This document shows, in pieces, positions 16,756 to 25,141 of a DNA stretch of 64,000 nt; the first letter of the stretch is position 1, and every line of letters starts with the position of its first letter. Under the pieces are notes generated by a model that was not told the DNA's origin, did no database searches, and was given only the letters and a program-made list of their open reading frames with translations. Source of the stretch: Photobacterium profundum SS9. GTDB taxonomy: Bacteria; Pseudomonadota; Gammaproteobacteria; Enterobacterales; Vibrionaceae. The DNA lies in contig NC_006370.1 of assembly GCF_000196255.1 (NCBI RefSeq), forward strand, positions 2,245,411 through 2,309,410. Direction: 5' to 3'. The translations under genes were made by a program, and so were the position numbers.

Positions 16756-17139
16756 TTATACAGATATTTCGTTACGAGATTCAAACACTTCCTTCGCAAC
16801 AGTCATTCCATTTATTGCAGCTGGAAAACCCGCATACACAGACATTTGAAGGATAACCTCAGTAATTTCCTTTTGAGTACAACCTATATTCAAAGCACCA
16901 TTAATATGCCCATTAAGCTGTGGCTGACAGTTTCCGAGCGCAGTTAAAGCGGCAATTGTAACGAGTTCACGAGTACGGTAATCCAGCCCATCTCGCTGCA
17001 ATATATCGCCAAAAGGATACTCAATTGTATACTTTGCAAGATCAGGGCAGACCTCATTAAAAGCATCTATTAAATTATTAGCGCCATTAGGCTCTAATTC
17101 ATTCAGTTTTTCGGCACCTTTTAAGTATCTTTCACTCAT
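16756..17139 (-). CDS. Carboxymuconolactone decarboxylase-family protein
   Basis: A 127-residue AhpD-like helical protein. The CMD core is visible as GLDYRTRELVTIAALTALGNCQPQLNGHINGALNIGCTQKEITEVILQM (about residues 51-98) and the following AGFPAAINGM. The CxxC pair of peroxidase-type AhpD is absent; a single Cys (NCQPQL) occupies that helix, so a gamma-carboxymuconolactone-decarboxylase-like or unknown role is more likely than peroxide reduction. Single gene, no aromatic-catabolism genes around it. Confidence 0.8.
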   Translation of the reverse strand: MSERYLKGAEKLNELEPNGANNLIDAFNEVCPDLAKYTIEYPFGDILQRDGLDYRTRELVTIAALTALGNCQPQLNGHINGALNIGCTQKEITEVILQMSVYAGFPAAINGMTVAKEVFESRNEISV

Positions 17140-17284
17140 TTTTCATCAACTTAGACAGACAAATCATAGAGTAATTAAAATATCATTTTCTATATCAATA
17201 ACCTATAAAGATTCAACAATAAACAGACTAATACTTATTTAAGTTGGTATAGCTCACTATCGCTACGATTCTTATCGTAGATCC

Positions 17285-17314
17285 CAAAAGAAAAGGAGGC
17301 ATATTAGCCTCCTT
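17285..17314 (-). terminator. Terminator of the large secreted protein gene
   Basis: AAGGAGG and CCTCCTT form a stem with the loop between GGC and GCC; on the minus strand it is followed by TTCTTTT. Confidence 0.7.
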
Positions 17315-17367
17315 CTATTTATTTGTATGATAATGTGAAATTAATACGTTTTATGTGTACCTACCCA

Positions 17368-20300
17368 CTAGCGACACATTCTGCCTCTACTATATATATT
17401 CAGTAATAACGCCAACTTCTTTGCAGCCCTCGCATCTTTTCGAGGCATATAGCCGTAAGATCCATCGTACCCTACATGCAGCAACAAGTTTTGACCGTCT
17501 TGCATAAGACGAGAAGATTTATCACACATCGCGTAACCTAGCGATTGATATACTTTTGTTTTCAATAACTTACCAGCCAAATAATGAGCAGGTAAGCGTC
17601 TATTGTTGTAATAATGGCTATTAAAAAGTGTAGAAAGTAACTCACAACTATCAATACGCATATACCCCACACTGTACGCATTATTTGCCATGTGTGCTTC
17701 CGTTACTTCGTAACCTTGTTTCATCACATAACAGACCTCTTCCTGCGGCGGATAGCTAACCACCTTGTAGTACTTCACGTTATTCAGCTCGAACACTAAC
17801 GTTTGCCCATTATCAACGGTGAAGTTCACACAATAGGTACTGGTGCTTTTATAATCTGTTGGAGCTTCAGCATTTGGATTAAACACTTCGCTATAACCTA
17901 ACTCAGGCTCAATCACAGAACTAGTGCCGTCAGTATAAGTAATTGATGTATCTGCACTACCATCACCATCGGTATCAACTCGCCAAATTGGACGCCAACC
18001 AAACGGAATATTCACTTCACACAAAGTATATTCGACGCCAGAGTCCAATTTCACACCACTGAAATCTAGACTTGTAGGAGGCGTAGACGCCAACGTATTC
18101 ACACTGGGGCCCGTTAGTGTAAAGTCCCAAATGTCATCAGTTTCATATCCTTTAGTTAACTTGAGCACTTCTACCATGCCTTTTTCACTATTGGTAAATG
18201 TACATTCTACGGTTTCACCTGGGTCTAACTCGATATTCGCTCTACGATTGTTCACATCCACTGACGAGTTTTGAGTACCCTCGGTACAGACAAGATTAGA
18301 TAATGAGTAAGTAGGAGCCGGATTGTCTTCTGTTACGGTATAACTACCGGCAGGTACATTCATGAAAGTTTGGTTATCAGCGTCATTTAAAGTAAATGTT
18401 GTACCAGTATCACCAATATTATGTGTAAAACCAAAACCTTCTCCGCCACTAGGCTCGCTCACTTTATGAATAATAATGGTACCAAGCTGCCGATTTGTGA
18501 ACGAACATGCCTTAGTTGTTCCAGTATCATTTTCCGTAACTGTAAACTCACAACCAGTACTGGATATTTGCTCCCAACCGGGCTTGAGAGTTTCAGCTAT
18601 TGTATACTCACCTGGAGCCAACTTCAGAGGACCAGCGTTATCTTGGAATAGTTCAAAAGCAGATGCGTTACTATCAGCGGTAATTAGTTCAACAGAGCCT
18701 ATAAGTGGGCTACCTGCTAATGTCATTACCCAATCATTTTCAAGCCCTGCGGGCAGGGTAACTTTGTTTACCGATACTAATACCGGCGCATCAACCTCTG
18801 GTTCAATCAAAACAAAACTTGCGGTATCCGAACAATCATCAATCGTAGGCTGTGCAGGCAACGTAAGGTCAACGGTTTGAATAGCAGGTCCATCGACAAT
18901 CAATGTTCCGCAGGTACTAACACTCAGCGTATATACGTCAGGAATAAGGTCGCTGGCATCAATAGAAAGCACATTGTTAATGTCATCAAACATATACGTT
19001 AAAGTATCAACGACCACATTGCTGCTATTTTTAACTTCAACCTCACATGTCAACGTTTCTGATGTAGCTAAAACAGGAATTTCAACTGATACCGTCAAAT
19101 CAATAAGTGCGGTACTAATAACAGAAATATTCACAGGACTCTCACTTGTCCCGCTAGATGCTGTTGCACCGTCAGATGCAGTTAACAATGCCCAGTCTGA
19201 TAAAACACCGGATGTTGCTGTCGCAGCTGGTACAGAGACACGCTTATTAAAGACGACTGAGTTCGCAGCAGACTGGGAAACTGATGTCCATAATAAATTC
19301 TTATTATTCTGGTCTAAAAGAGTCGCTAATGTATAAGCCATACCATCGAGGGTAAAATCACCATTAGCACTACCTGCCACCGTACCCAATGCAGCATAAC
19401 TTAGTCCATTCCCTGTAATTGTTTCAGTGTCGGTAATCACGGCCATAGTATTATCTTGAGAGCCTGGTTGAATACCAGCACCATCTGTGTCTAAGTCAAA
19501 GCTGGCACTTGTTTGACCTGTAATAGGTAAAGGCGCTGAACCTGAAGATACAGGGTCTGAATATGTAGCAACCACTGTATCACTTAAGTCAGTCACACCT
19601 GCAGCAGAAAATGTATGTGTAAATACATTCACGTCTTGATTCGGTGGTAACGTAACATCACCAGAACTTGCAACATCTAAAGGCACTATGCCAGCCCCAA
19701 TATTACCGCTAATGGTATCTGTTACATTAATCGTTATTGCACGTGCTGCTGGGTTTGTGGCATAGATATTGGTGACCACCAATACTTCCCCTGCCGTACT
19801 TGGAATAACGCTCCATTCAACCCTAATTTCAACATCTTGCTCATTGGTCACAGAGGTGTCACAAGTATCACCCAGGTTTACTGCTGTCGGTGAAGCTTGC
19901 TTGGTAACATTCCAAATATCACCACCACCTTGTGTCGCAGTCATGTCTTTGCGCAGCGATGCTGCAACGATATCTTTGACTGGAATGGGTACTGTTCGCT
20001 TTCCTTTTGTAAAATCTTCTGATTCAAACATATACGCTTGCAGTGATGAACCACTAAATTGGCTGGCACCGATAGCCAAACGGCTAGCCCAATCAATCAC
20101 ACACGTTGTATTAGCATTTTGAGAGATCGTCAGTTCGCGATAAATAACATCATCAATACCGCCCGTTACTGTACCAGTCTGATCAATCAATTGCGGACCA
20201 ACGATTAAGCTACATGAAGGGTCGGAGAATACATTCAACGAGTCACTGGATGATGTGATAATTTGCACATCAAAAATTTGGTCATACCCTTCTACACTAT

Positions 20301-20667
20301 TAAGTGCATTATCGGCAGCAATGAGCACGTTGTACTGTGCATTTGTACCATTTTGATTATTTTTCGTTATTAAGCGGTGTGGAACCAAATCCAGCTCATG
20401 CCATCCTTTCCCTAAGTTCCCTGACGTATAGGGTGTGTCATTCCCCCCTAAGCTATTCACATCTTGGCAGGTAAAGTTGCCATCCGTATTCGGTAATGTA
20501 CCACCAGGCGTTATCAATGGAGAGCCATCATTTCGGCAACCTTCCAAGGTAAATTGCAGTGTATTGGGCGGCTCAACAAACGCAACTGAAGCACCTGAAT
20601 AAAAAAACGACAACATACATACCGCACCGATCATGAGCAATCGGTTGGTTATACCAATGAATTTCAT
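17368..20667 (-). CDS. Large secreted repeat protein with SpaA/prealbumin-like domains
   Basis: A 1099-residue exported protein with a signal peptide (hydrophobic stretch ending ASVAF, about residue 30). The first half is Ser/Thr/Asp-rich with beta-rich segments resembling DUF11-type modules. From about residue 640 there are at least three modules of the prealbumin-like type, each ending in the pattern GEYTIAETLKPGW, GSYTVTEDNPAP or VEYTLCEVNIPFGW, with intervening CxFTN signatures (ACSFTNRQ, ECTFTNSE). The last 120 residues are Cys- and Arg-rich and unlike the rest. No LPXTG or membrane anchor is seen, so it is probably released or held by another factor. A role in adhesion or a surface matrix is inferred from architecture only. 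About 370 bp of non-coding DNA lies upstream. Confidence 0.75.
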   Translation of the reverse strand: MKFIGITNRLLMIGAVCMLSFFYSGASVAFVEPPNTLQFTLEGCRNDGSPLITPGGTLPNTDGNFTCQDVNSLGGNDTPYTSGNLGKGWHELDLVPHRLITKNNQNGTNAQYNVLIAADNALNSVEGYDQIFDVQIITSSSDSLNVFSDPSCSLIVGPQLIDQTGTVTGGIDDVIYRELTISQNANTTCVIDWASRLAIGASQFSGSSLQAYMFESEDFTKGKRTVPIPVKDIVAASLRKDMTATQGGGDIWNVTKQASPTAVNLGDTCDTSVTNEQDVEIRVEWSVIPSTAGEVLVVTNIYATNPAARAITINVTDTISGNIGAGIVPLDVASSGDVTLPPNQDVNVFTHTFSAAGVTDLSDTVVATYSDPVSSGSAPLPITGQTSASFDLDTDGAGIQPGSQDNTMAVITDTETITGNGLSYAALGTVAGSANGDFTLDGMAYTLATLLDQNNKNLLWTSVSQSAANSVVFNKRVSVPAATATSGVLSDWALLTASDGATASSGTSESPVNISVISTALIDLTVSVEIPVLATSETLTCEVEVKNSSNVVVDTLTYMFDDINNVLSIDASDLIPDVYTLSVSTCGTLIVDGPAIQTVDLTLPAQPTIDDCSDTASFVLIEPEVDAPVLVSVNKVTLPAGLENDWVMTLAGSPLIGSVELITADSNASAFELFQDNAGPLKLAPGEYTIAETLKPGWEQISSTGCEFTVTENDTGTTKACSFTNRQLGTIIIHKVSEPSGGEGFGFTHNIGDTGTTFTLNDADNQTFMNVPAGSYTVTEDNPAPTYSLSNLVCTEGTQNSSVDVNNRRANIELDPGETVECTFTNSEKGMVEVLKLTKGYETDDIWDFTLTGPSVNTLASTPPTSLDFSGVKLDSGVEYTLCEVNIPFGWRPIWRVDTDGDGSADTSITYTDGTSSVIEPELGYSEVFNPNAEAPTDYKSTSTYCVNFTVDNGQTLVFELNNVKYYKVVSYPPQEEVCYVMKQGYEVTEAHMANNAYSVGYMRIDSCELLSTLFNSHYYNNRRLPAHYLAGKLLKTKVYQSLGYAMCDKSSRLMQDGQNLLLHVGYDGSYGYMPRKDARAAKKLALLLNIYSRGRMCR

Positions 20668-21044
20668 AGATTAAGCCCTTAATACAACTTGCAGGTTACA
20701 CCCACAAAAAAAGAGTGAAAATGACAACTTTGTTTAGCTACTTGAAAAGAATTCAAGCCTTTCACAAAGCGTACCTCTAGCGTAGCCAATAGAAGTTGCC
20801 TCTTTGAAGGCTTTCATTAGAAGGGTTAACATTGATTCAAAGTGTTGAAGACAATACTTAGCGTTGCGACTGAGAAAGAATCTTACCTACGTAGGAAGAA
20901 TCCTTATTTCAAGAAATACGTACAAGATAAACACCTCAATAGCAGAGGAGTTAAAAGAGAAAAAAACAAAACAAAGATGTTCTCTTTTTAATTTACGTCA
21001 ATGACTTACCATATTCTCGAGCCTAATCAGACGAGTAAACAACC
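20668..21044. other. Intergenic region between divergent genes
   Basis: About 375 bp separating the large secreted protein gene from a plus-strand small gene. It must contain both promoters. No open frame or strong hairpin noticed. Confidence 0.4.
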
Positions 21045-21305
21045 ATGTTCTATTGGATGGATGACGAAGAGAGTGCCCTGACTGGCGTAAGTCTATTACA
21101 TAATGAACGTACTGACTGTGGAACCTATTTTAGCGAACAGCTTATGATTGGCTATCACTCAAGTTATGAAAGTGCGCTTAAGTACGCCAAGATTATGCAT
21201 CCCGATAAGCAGCCTCGAATGTGTCCTCAATGTCTCGCTTTTTTAGCTGAAATGAAACGCATCAAAACCCAATGCCAGCAAAACAGCAAACAACATGTAG
21301 ATTGA
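21045..21305 (+). CDS. Small hypothetical protein with a CPQC motif, 86 aa
   Basis: Not recognised. The protein is soluble and ends in a charged helix; RMCPQCLAFLAEMKRIK (about residues 58-74) holds a CxxC pair that could bind zinc or be redox active, with one more Cys near the start (ERTDCGTYF). The composition fits a real gene, but the ribosome site is weak. Downstream lies a fragment of the miniature element at 21357. Confidence 0.5.
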   Translation: MFYWMDDEESALTGVSLLHNERTDCGTYFSEQLMIGYHSSYESALKYAKIMHPDKQPRMCPQCLAFLAEMKRIKTQCQQNSKQHVD

Positions 21306-21356
21306 AAACCGATATAATCCGCGTGCTTTATGGCGCGGCTTCTCACTGCACACCAT

Positions 21357-21379
21357 ATATACCCAAGTCACCTCAGTGC
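21357..21379. repeat. Terminal fragment of the miniature element
   Basis: TATATACCCAAGTCACCTCA is the terminal inverted repeat of the 266-bp element; nothing else of it remains here. Confidence 0.5.
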
Positions 21380-21525
21380 TATTTACTCGGTTAAAATTAG
21401 TTACCTAACCAATAGACTGTCAAAAAAATGATCTATCGTTACTTTTTTGACAGCTCATATTTGAATTATTCACATCAAAAATATATCCTCTCCCCACTTA
21501 CCTAGAAAGTAAAAAAGCGCATCTA

Positions 21526-21540
21526 TGATAATGATTATTC
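21526..21540 (+). promoter_or_regulatory. Fur-box-like operator
   Basis: TGATAATGATTATTC matches the 7-1-7 Fur consensus TGATAATnATTATCA at 12 of 14 defined positions. It ends 13 bases before the GGDEF gene ATG, where a bound repressor would block transcription or initiation. Confidence 0.55.
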
Positions 21541-21553
21541 CGGCCTACTACTT

Positions 21554-23416
21554 ATGCTGACATTCTTCACCAAAAACCTTGGCTGGCGAATTCAGTTTAC
21601 GTTATCTCTGTTTGTCTTTATCACAGCAATACCAATCGGTTTAATTTGGTATAAAAGCTCCGAGCAAGTACTGGTTAAAACCATAGAAAAACTCTACCAC
21701 CATTCTAGCGAAGTGATTAAAAGTCAGTTAGACGATTTTTTCACCGAAGCCAAAACCGTCTATAAACATCAATCTCGGTTAAATATTAACTTAGCCGAAA
21801 CTATCAACGATCGAGAAAAACTGTTGGCACATATCGCCAATATCTTGAGTCACCACCATGATATTGATTATTACTATTTTGCCAATAATAAAGGTGCCTT
21901 GCTGTCACTGGGAAAATATCAAAAGGCACAATATATACGTATTGAATCCGATCAACCCAGCGTCGGCCCAATCAGTAGCTATAAAGCTGATTTCAACGGA
22001 AACGGCGAGCATGTTTTAAATCAAAAGGCCTTTTTTGATCCCCGCGCTCGTGATTGGTATCAGCGGGCACTAGAAAAAAACCAGCCAGTATGGAGTAATA
22101 TCTACCCTGGTGCCATCGAAGATATTTTAGGTATTAGTCTTTCTAAAGTGCTAAAAGACACCGATGGTAAAGTACTTGGTGTATGGGGGTTAGATTTAAC
22201 GCTCAACAGTGTGACTCAGAAATTACACAAGAGTAAGTTGAGCCCAAACAGTACAGTGCTGTTAATGAACACAAGAGGTGAGATTATTGCTAGTACGAAT
22301 GATCAGCACGCCCCAAAAGATGGACAACTGCTCAATGTAGCATCCGGTCAAACACCGCTCTTACAAACCATTTGGCCAACAGTCTCGCCCGCAGAATATT
22401 ACAAGAACAACTCAGCGTATCAGTTTCACTATCAAGGTGAACAATGGGTCTGTTTTACTTCCTATTATCCGCTCAGTGATAACCGCGACATTTTAGTATT
22501 ACTTATAACGCCCATTTCCGATTTCACATCTGAGTTCATCGAAGCCAAGCACTTCGCTATCATTATTACAGTACTATTAATTGGCATCGCAATATATTAC
22601 GGCTCATACGGTACTAAATACATCCTCACACCGATCATACGGCTTACACACAGCGCCGAAGCCATTAGCCAAGGAAAGTGGGAGCATCAAATCCACCTTG
22701 AACGCCAAGATGAACTCGGCCAGCTAGCACGCTCGTTCAATAAGATGATTGATCACTTAAAATCTTACATCGACCAACTCAATGCACATCAAGATGAAAC
22801 CGCACGTTTAAATGCCTTGCTCGAAAAACAAAACCAGAAGTTAGAAGAACGCGTTCAAGCGCGCACACGCTCACTTACCGAAGCCAATCAAAAGCTCCAA
22901 CAATTAGCGTATTATGATCCTCTCACCAACGTGGCAAACCGCCGTTACTTTTGGGATGAATTTGAACGCCAGTTACATCAGCCAACAGGACCAGCAGAAT
23001 CACCATTACACCGTGGCTGGTTGTTTATTCTCGATATCGATAACTTTAAACAGTTTAATGACCAATATGGCCATGTCGTGGGTGATGATGCCCTCAAACA
23101 TTTCTCACTGGTGTGCACGACGTGTCTTCGTGATCAAGATCTGATCGGGCGTATCGGTGGTGAAGAGTTTGCAATTTGGTCTAACGTGGTTCACCAATCT
23201 GAAGCGCAAGCTATTGCCGATGCCATTTTATCTGCACTTTCATCACGATCTCTCTTTGTAACAGATAGTCATGAAGCCATTTTTATCAGCGTCAGTATTG
23301 GTGTTACCTCCTGCCAGTATGAGGATAATAATTGTTATGCACGTGCCGATAAAGAGCTATATAAAGCTAAAGCCGCCGGAAAAAACCAAGTATGTATAAA
23401 CACACACAAATGCTAA
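21554..23416 (+). CDS. Diguanylate cyclase with Cache sensor and HAMP domain
   Basis: A 620-residue inner-membrane receptor that would make cyclic di-GMP from two GTP. Order: first membrane helix (about 10-32), periplasmic double-Cache sensor (about 40-330, with DPRARDWYQRALEK and VWGLDLTLNSV), second helix (about 335-355), HAMP (about 352-405, TPIIRLTHSAEAISQGKW), coiled coil, and GGDEF domain (about 445-615). The active site is GGEEF (RIGGEEFAIW) and the substrate loop is DIDNFKQFNDQYGHVVGDD. RDQD lies five residues before GGEEF, the RxxD inhibitory site for product feedback. A Fur-like box sits just upstream, hinting at iron control. Confidence 0.92.
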   Translation: MLTFFTKNLGWRIQFTLSLFVFITAIPIGLIWYKSSEQVLVKTIEKLYHHSSEVIKSQLDDFFTEAKTVYKHQSRLNINLAETINDREKLLAHIANILSHHHDIDYYYFANNKGALLSLGKYQKAQYIRIESDQPSVGPISSYKADFNGNGEHVLNQKAFFDPRARDWYQRALEKNQPVWSNIYPGAIEDILGISLSKVLKDTDGKVLGVWGLDLTLNSVTQKLHKSKLSPNSTVLLMNTRGEIIASTNDQHAPKDGQLLNVASGQTPLLQTIWPTVSPAEYYKNNSAYQFHYQGEQWVCFTSYYPLSDNRDILVLLITPISDFTSEFIEAKHFAIIITVLLIGIAIYYGSYGTKYILTPIIRLTHSAEAISQGKWEHQIHLERQDELGQLARSFNKMIDHLKSYIDQLNAHQDETARLNALLEKQNQKLEERVQARTRSLTEANQKLQQLAYYDPLTNVANRRYFWDEFERQLHQPTGPAESPLHRGWLFILDIDNFKQFNDQYGHVVGDDALKHFSLVCTTCLRDQDLIGRIGGEEFAIWSNVVHQSEAQAIADAILSALSSRSLFVTDSHEAIFISVSIGVTSCQYEDNNCYARADKELYKAKAAGKNQVCINTHKC

Positions 23417-23505
23417 TGAATTGTAAAATGCAGACATCTGTCACACGCCCTTTCCCCTCTTTTTGATAAAAATGACATTCATCATTTAACTTAAGGAGGA
23501 TAACG

Positions 23506-23778
23506 ATGATGGTTCGCCCTACAGTTTATGCAGGATGTTGGATATGGGTAAACCCTCATGATTGCTTAATTACGCGAGTTCGATCAGCCAGTAATCCCTT
23601 TGGAGATTGTGAAGTGATTTTTGACCCATTAAACCCAACATGCAGAAATGTATATTGGAATGACGAAAATTGGGCATTTACTGATAATGAATATTTTAGC
23701 ACTGCGGCTGAATCTGTGCGTTTATCTCGTTTTGTAAAGGAACTGAAAAAGCAAATCATTGAAGAAGAACAAAAATAA
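23506..23778 (+). CDS. Small hypothetical protein, 90 aa
   Basis: Not recognised. It is soluble, with an aromatic-rich beta-like core (YAGCWIWVNPHDCLITRV ... NVYWNDENWAF) and a charged C-terminal helix (VKELKKQIIEEEQK). An exceptionally good ribosome site, AAGGAGG, lies 6-7 bases before the first of two ATGs, and a strong terminator follows, so the gene is very likely expressed. It stands between the GGDEF gene and the accessory block. Confidence 0.65.
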   Translation: MMVRPTVYAGCWIWVNPHDCLITRVRSASNPFGDCEVIFDPLNPTCRNVYWNDENWAFTDNEYFSTAAESVRLSRFVKELKKQIIEEEQK

Positions 23779-23783
23779 CCTTC

Positions 23784-23818
23784 AGATGCTTTCACGTTGA
23801 AAGCATCTTTATTTTCAA
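23784..23818 (+). terminator. Terminator of the 90-aa gene
   Basis: AGATGCTTTC and GAAAGCATCT form a 10-bp stem followed by TTATTTT. Confidence 0.85.
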
Positions 23819-23909
23819 TATGATGCCTAATTACTCGCTTATTTCTACACAGACACACGTCAAACTAACAACGCCAAATGTAAGGTCACATAACATGTTC
23901 TACCGTCTG

Positions 23910-24389
23910 TTATAAAGCCTTTGTCATATACAGTAATGTCCAGTTTTGAACATTAAATATGCGCAAACCTGTCTCTTCACTTGTCACTTTAAAGCCAAGT
24001 GATTGGTAACAATTAATTGCTCTTTTGTTATGTCCAAACACAGCTAAATTGACCTTTTTTGCATCTAGAACTGTTTTTGCATAATCAATCGCTAATTCAA
24101 CAAGTACTTTTCCATAACCTTTTCCTCGTTGAGCTTTATCACCAATCAAAACTCGGCATAATCGGTAAGTTGTTTGAGATTCTTGGAGTAACTCAATATA
24201 ACCGATGTTTTTATCTCCTTGCCTTAAAATGAATGGCGTAACTTCTGGTCTTGTAACATGAGTTATAATTTGCTGTTCAGTTAATGGGTACTCGTATATA
24301 GGCCCACCCCAGAGATAGTTGAACTCTTCCGTTGGTATCCAATTAACCAACAACGCATAATCCATAGTTGTAAATTTTTCTAAATGCAT
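23910..24389 (-). CDS. GNAT-family N-acetyltransferase, RimJ/RimL-like
   Basis: A 159-residue acetyltransferase. FTTMDYALLVNWI and LTEQQIITHV are N-terminal features of the RimJ/RimL/AacA4-like branch; motif A is GDKAQRGKGYGKVLVELAIDYA (about residues 85-106), and NLAVFGHNKRAINCYQSLGFK is motif B. Such enzymes acetylate ribosomal protein N-termini or aminoglycosides; the substrate is not clear. AGGAG lies 6 bases before the ATG. Its first codons overlap the end of the transporter remnant on the same strand. Confidence 0.85.
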   Translation of the reverse strand: MHLEKFTTMDYALLVNWIPTEEFNYLWGGPIYEYPLTEQQIITHVTRPEVTPFILRQGDKNIGYIELLQESQTTYRLCRVLIGDKAQRGKGYGKVLVELAIDYAKTVLDAKKVNLAVFGHNKRAINCYQSLGFKVTSEETGLRIFNVQNWTLLYMTKAL

Positions 24390-24973
24390 CCACCTCTCCT
24401 TGGCTTTATATGCTTCACGACATTAATTTTTGAAATTGCTTGATGGTATGTCAGTTCACCTTCCGTTTTATGAAAGCGCTCGTAAAACCAAGCATCTAAC
24501 GTTCCAGAGTAAATCGCGCGAGCACCACCGAGAGGGATCTCTAATGCCGCTGTACTGCCAACCCATACAGCCATAACAAAGCCAATTTCTTGAAGGTTTA
24601 AGCCTCGCGATTGAAATATATACCCAAGTTACCTCAAGATGCAGGATTCAGAGTGACCTCAACTTGTTTAATTCAAGGAAAATATGTGTAGGAATGGCAC
24701 TCCCTTTCAAACATATTTGACACAGAAGTAGACACGTTGAGTCACTCCCGAAGGGCGAGTTTTATTGGGCTCTATACGGTGTTGCTCATTTTCAACGTAG
24801 AACCACTAGGTCTATAAATGAGCGCCTTGCCTAGAGCCCAATAAATTCTCGCTGAAACGAGCACCTTGAGGTAGCTTGGGTATAAGCACCAAGACTGGAA
24901 TAGCAATACCTACTATTGCCCAGTGTAGTCCCTGATGACCCGCATATATCCAAAGTAATTTGTTCTTATTCAC
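24380..24973 (-). pseudogene. MFS transporter remnant split by a miniature element
   Basis: The first segment (GTG at 24973, AAGGA upstream) encodes a first membrane helix, LLWIYAGHQGLHWAIVGIAIPVLVLI. The frame then enters the 266-bp element at 24884. Removing that element plus one TA rejoins it in frame to FQSRGLNLQEIGFVMAVWVG and LEIPLGG. The gene was already damaged: LEIPLGG jumps straight to ARAIYSGTLDAWF, losing the loop and about two helices, and the end after AISKINV is replaced by an unrelated tail. Only about 90 residues of a roughly 400-residue transporter remain, so it is non-functional. Confidence 0.75.
24619..24884. mobile_element. 266-bp palindromic miniature element (MITE), copy 1
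   Basis: Terminal inverted repeats begin TACCCAAG and end CTTGGGTA, flanked on both sides by TA, a duplication typical of Tc1/mariner/IS630-type insertion. Inside are four stems: CTCAAC/GTTGAG, AATATGT/ACATATT, TTTATTGGGCTCTA/TAGAGCCCAATAAA and GCTCATTT/AAATGAGC. It has no coding capacity. A second full copy of identical length is at 52100-52365. Confidence 0.9.
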
Positions 24974-24997
24974 TGAACTTTCCTTGTTCGAGTATTC

Positions 24998-25115
24998 ACC
25001 TAACGCCTGCAACCTACGTATTCCCAAAAAAGGCTCTTACGCCACACTAAACGGGAAAAAATAGTTGACGAGAATAAGCGACTAGGGAGTAAAGCCAAAC
25101 GGTACTTTTCATTAT
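24998..25115. repeat. Cassette-junction repeat, type 1 (diverged copy c)
   Basis: Starts with ACCTAAC (GTTAGGT on the coding strand) 25 bases upstream of the transporter-remnant start and contains TGCAGGCGTTA, also seen at 28689. CACTAAAC ... GGAGTAAA matches the core of copies at 3133 and 31116. It is directly followed by the IS66 copy. Confidence 0.4.
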
Positions 25116-25141
25116 TTAACAAATAGTTAGTTAACTACAAT

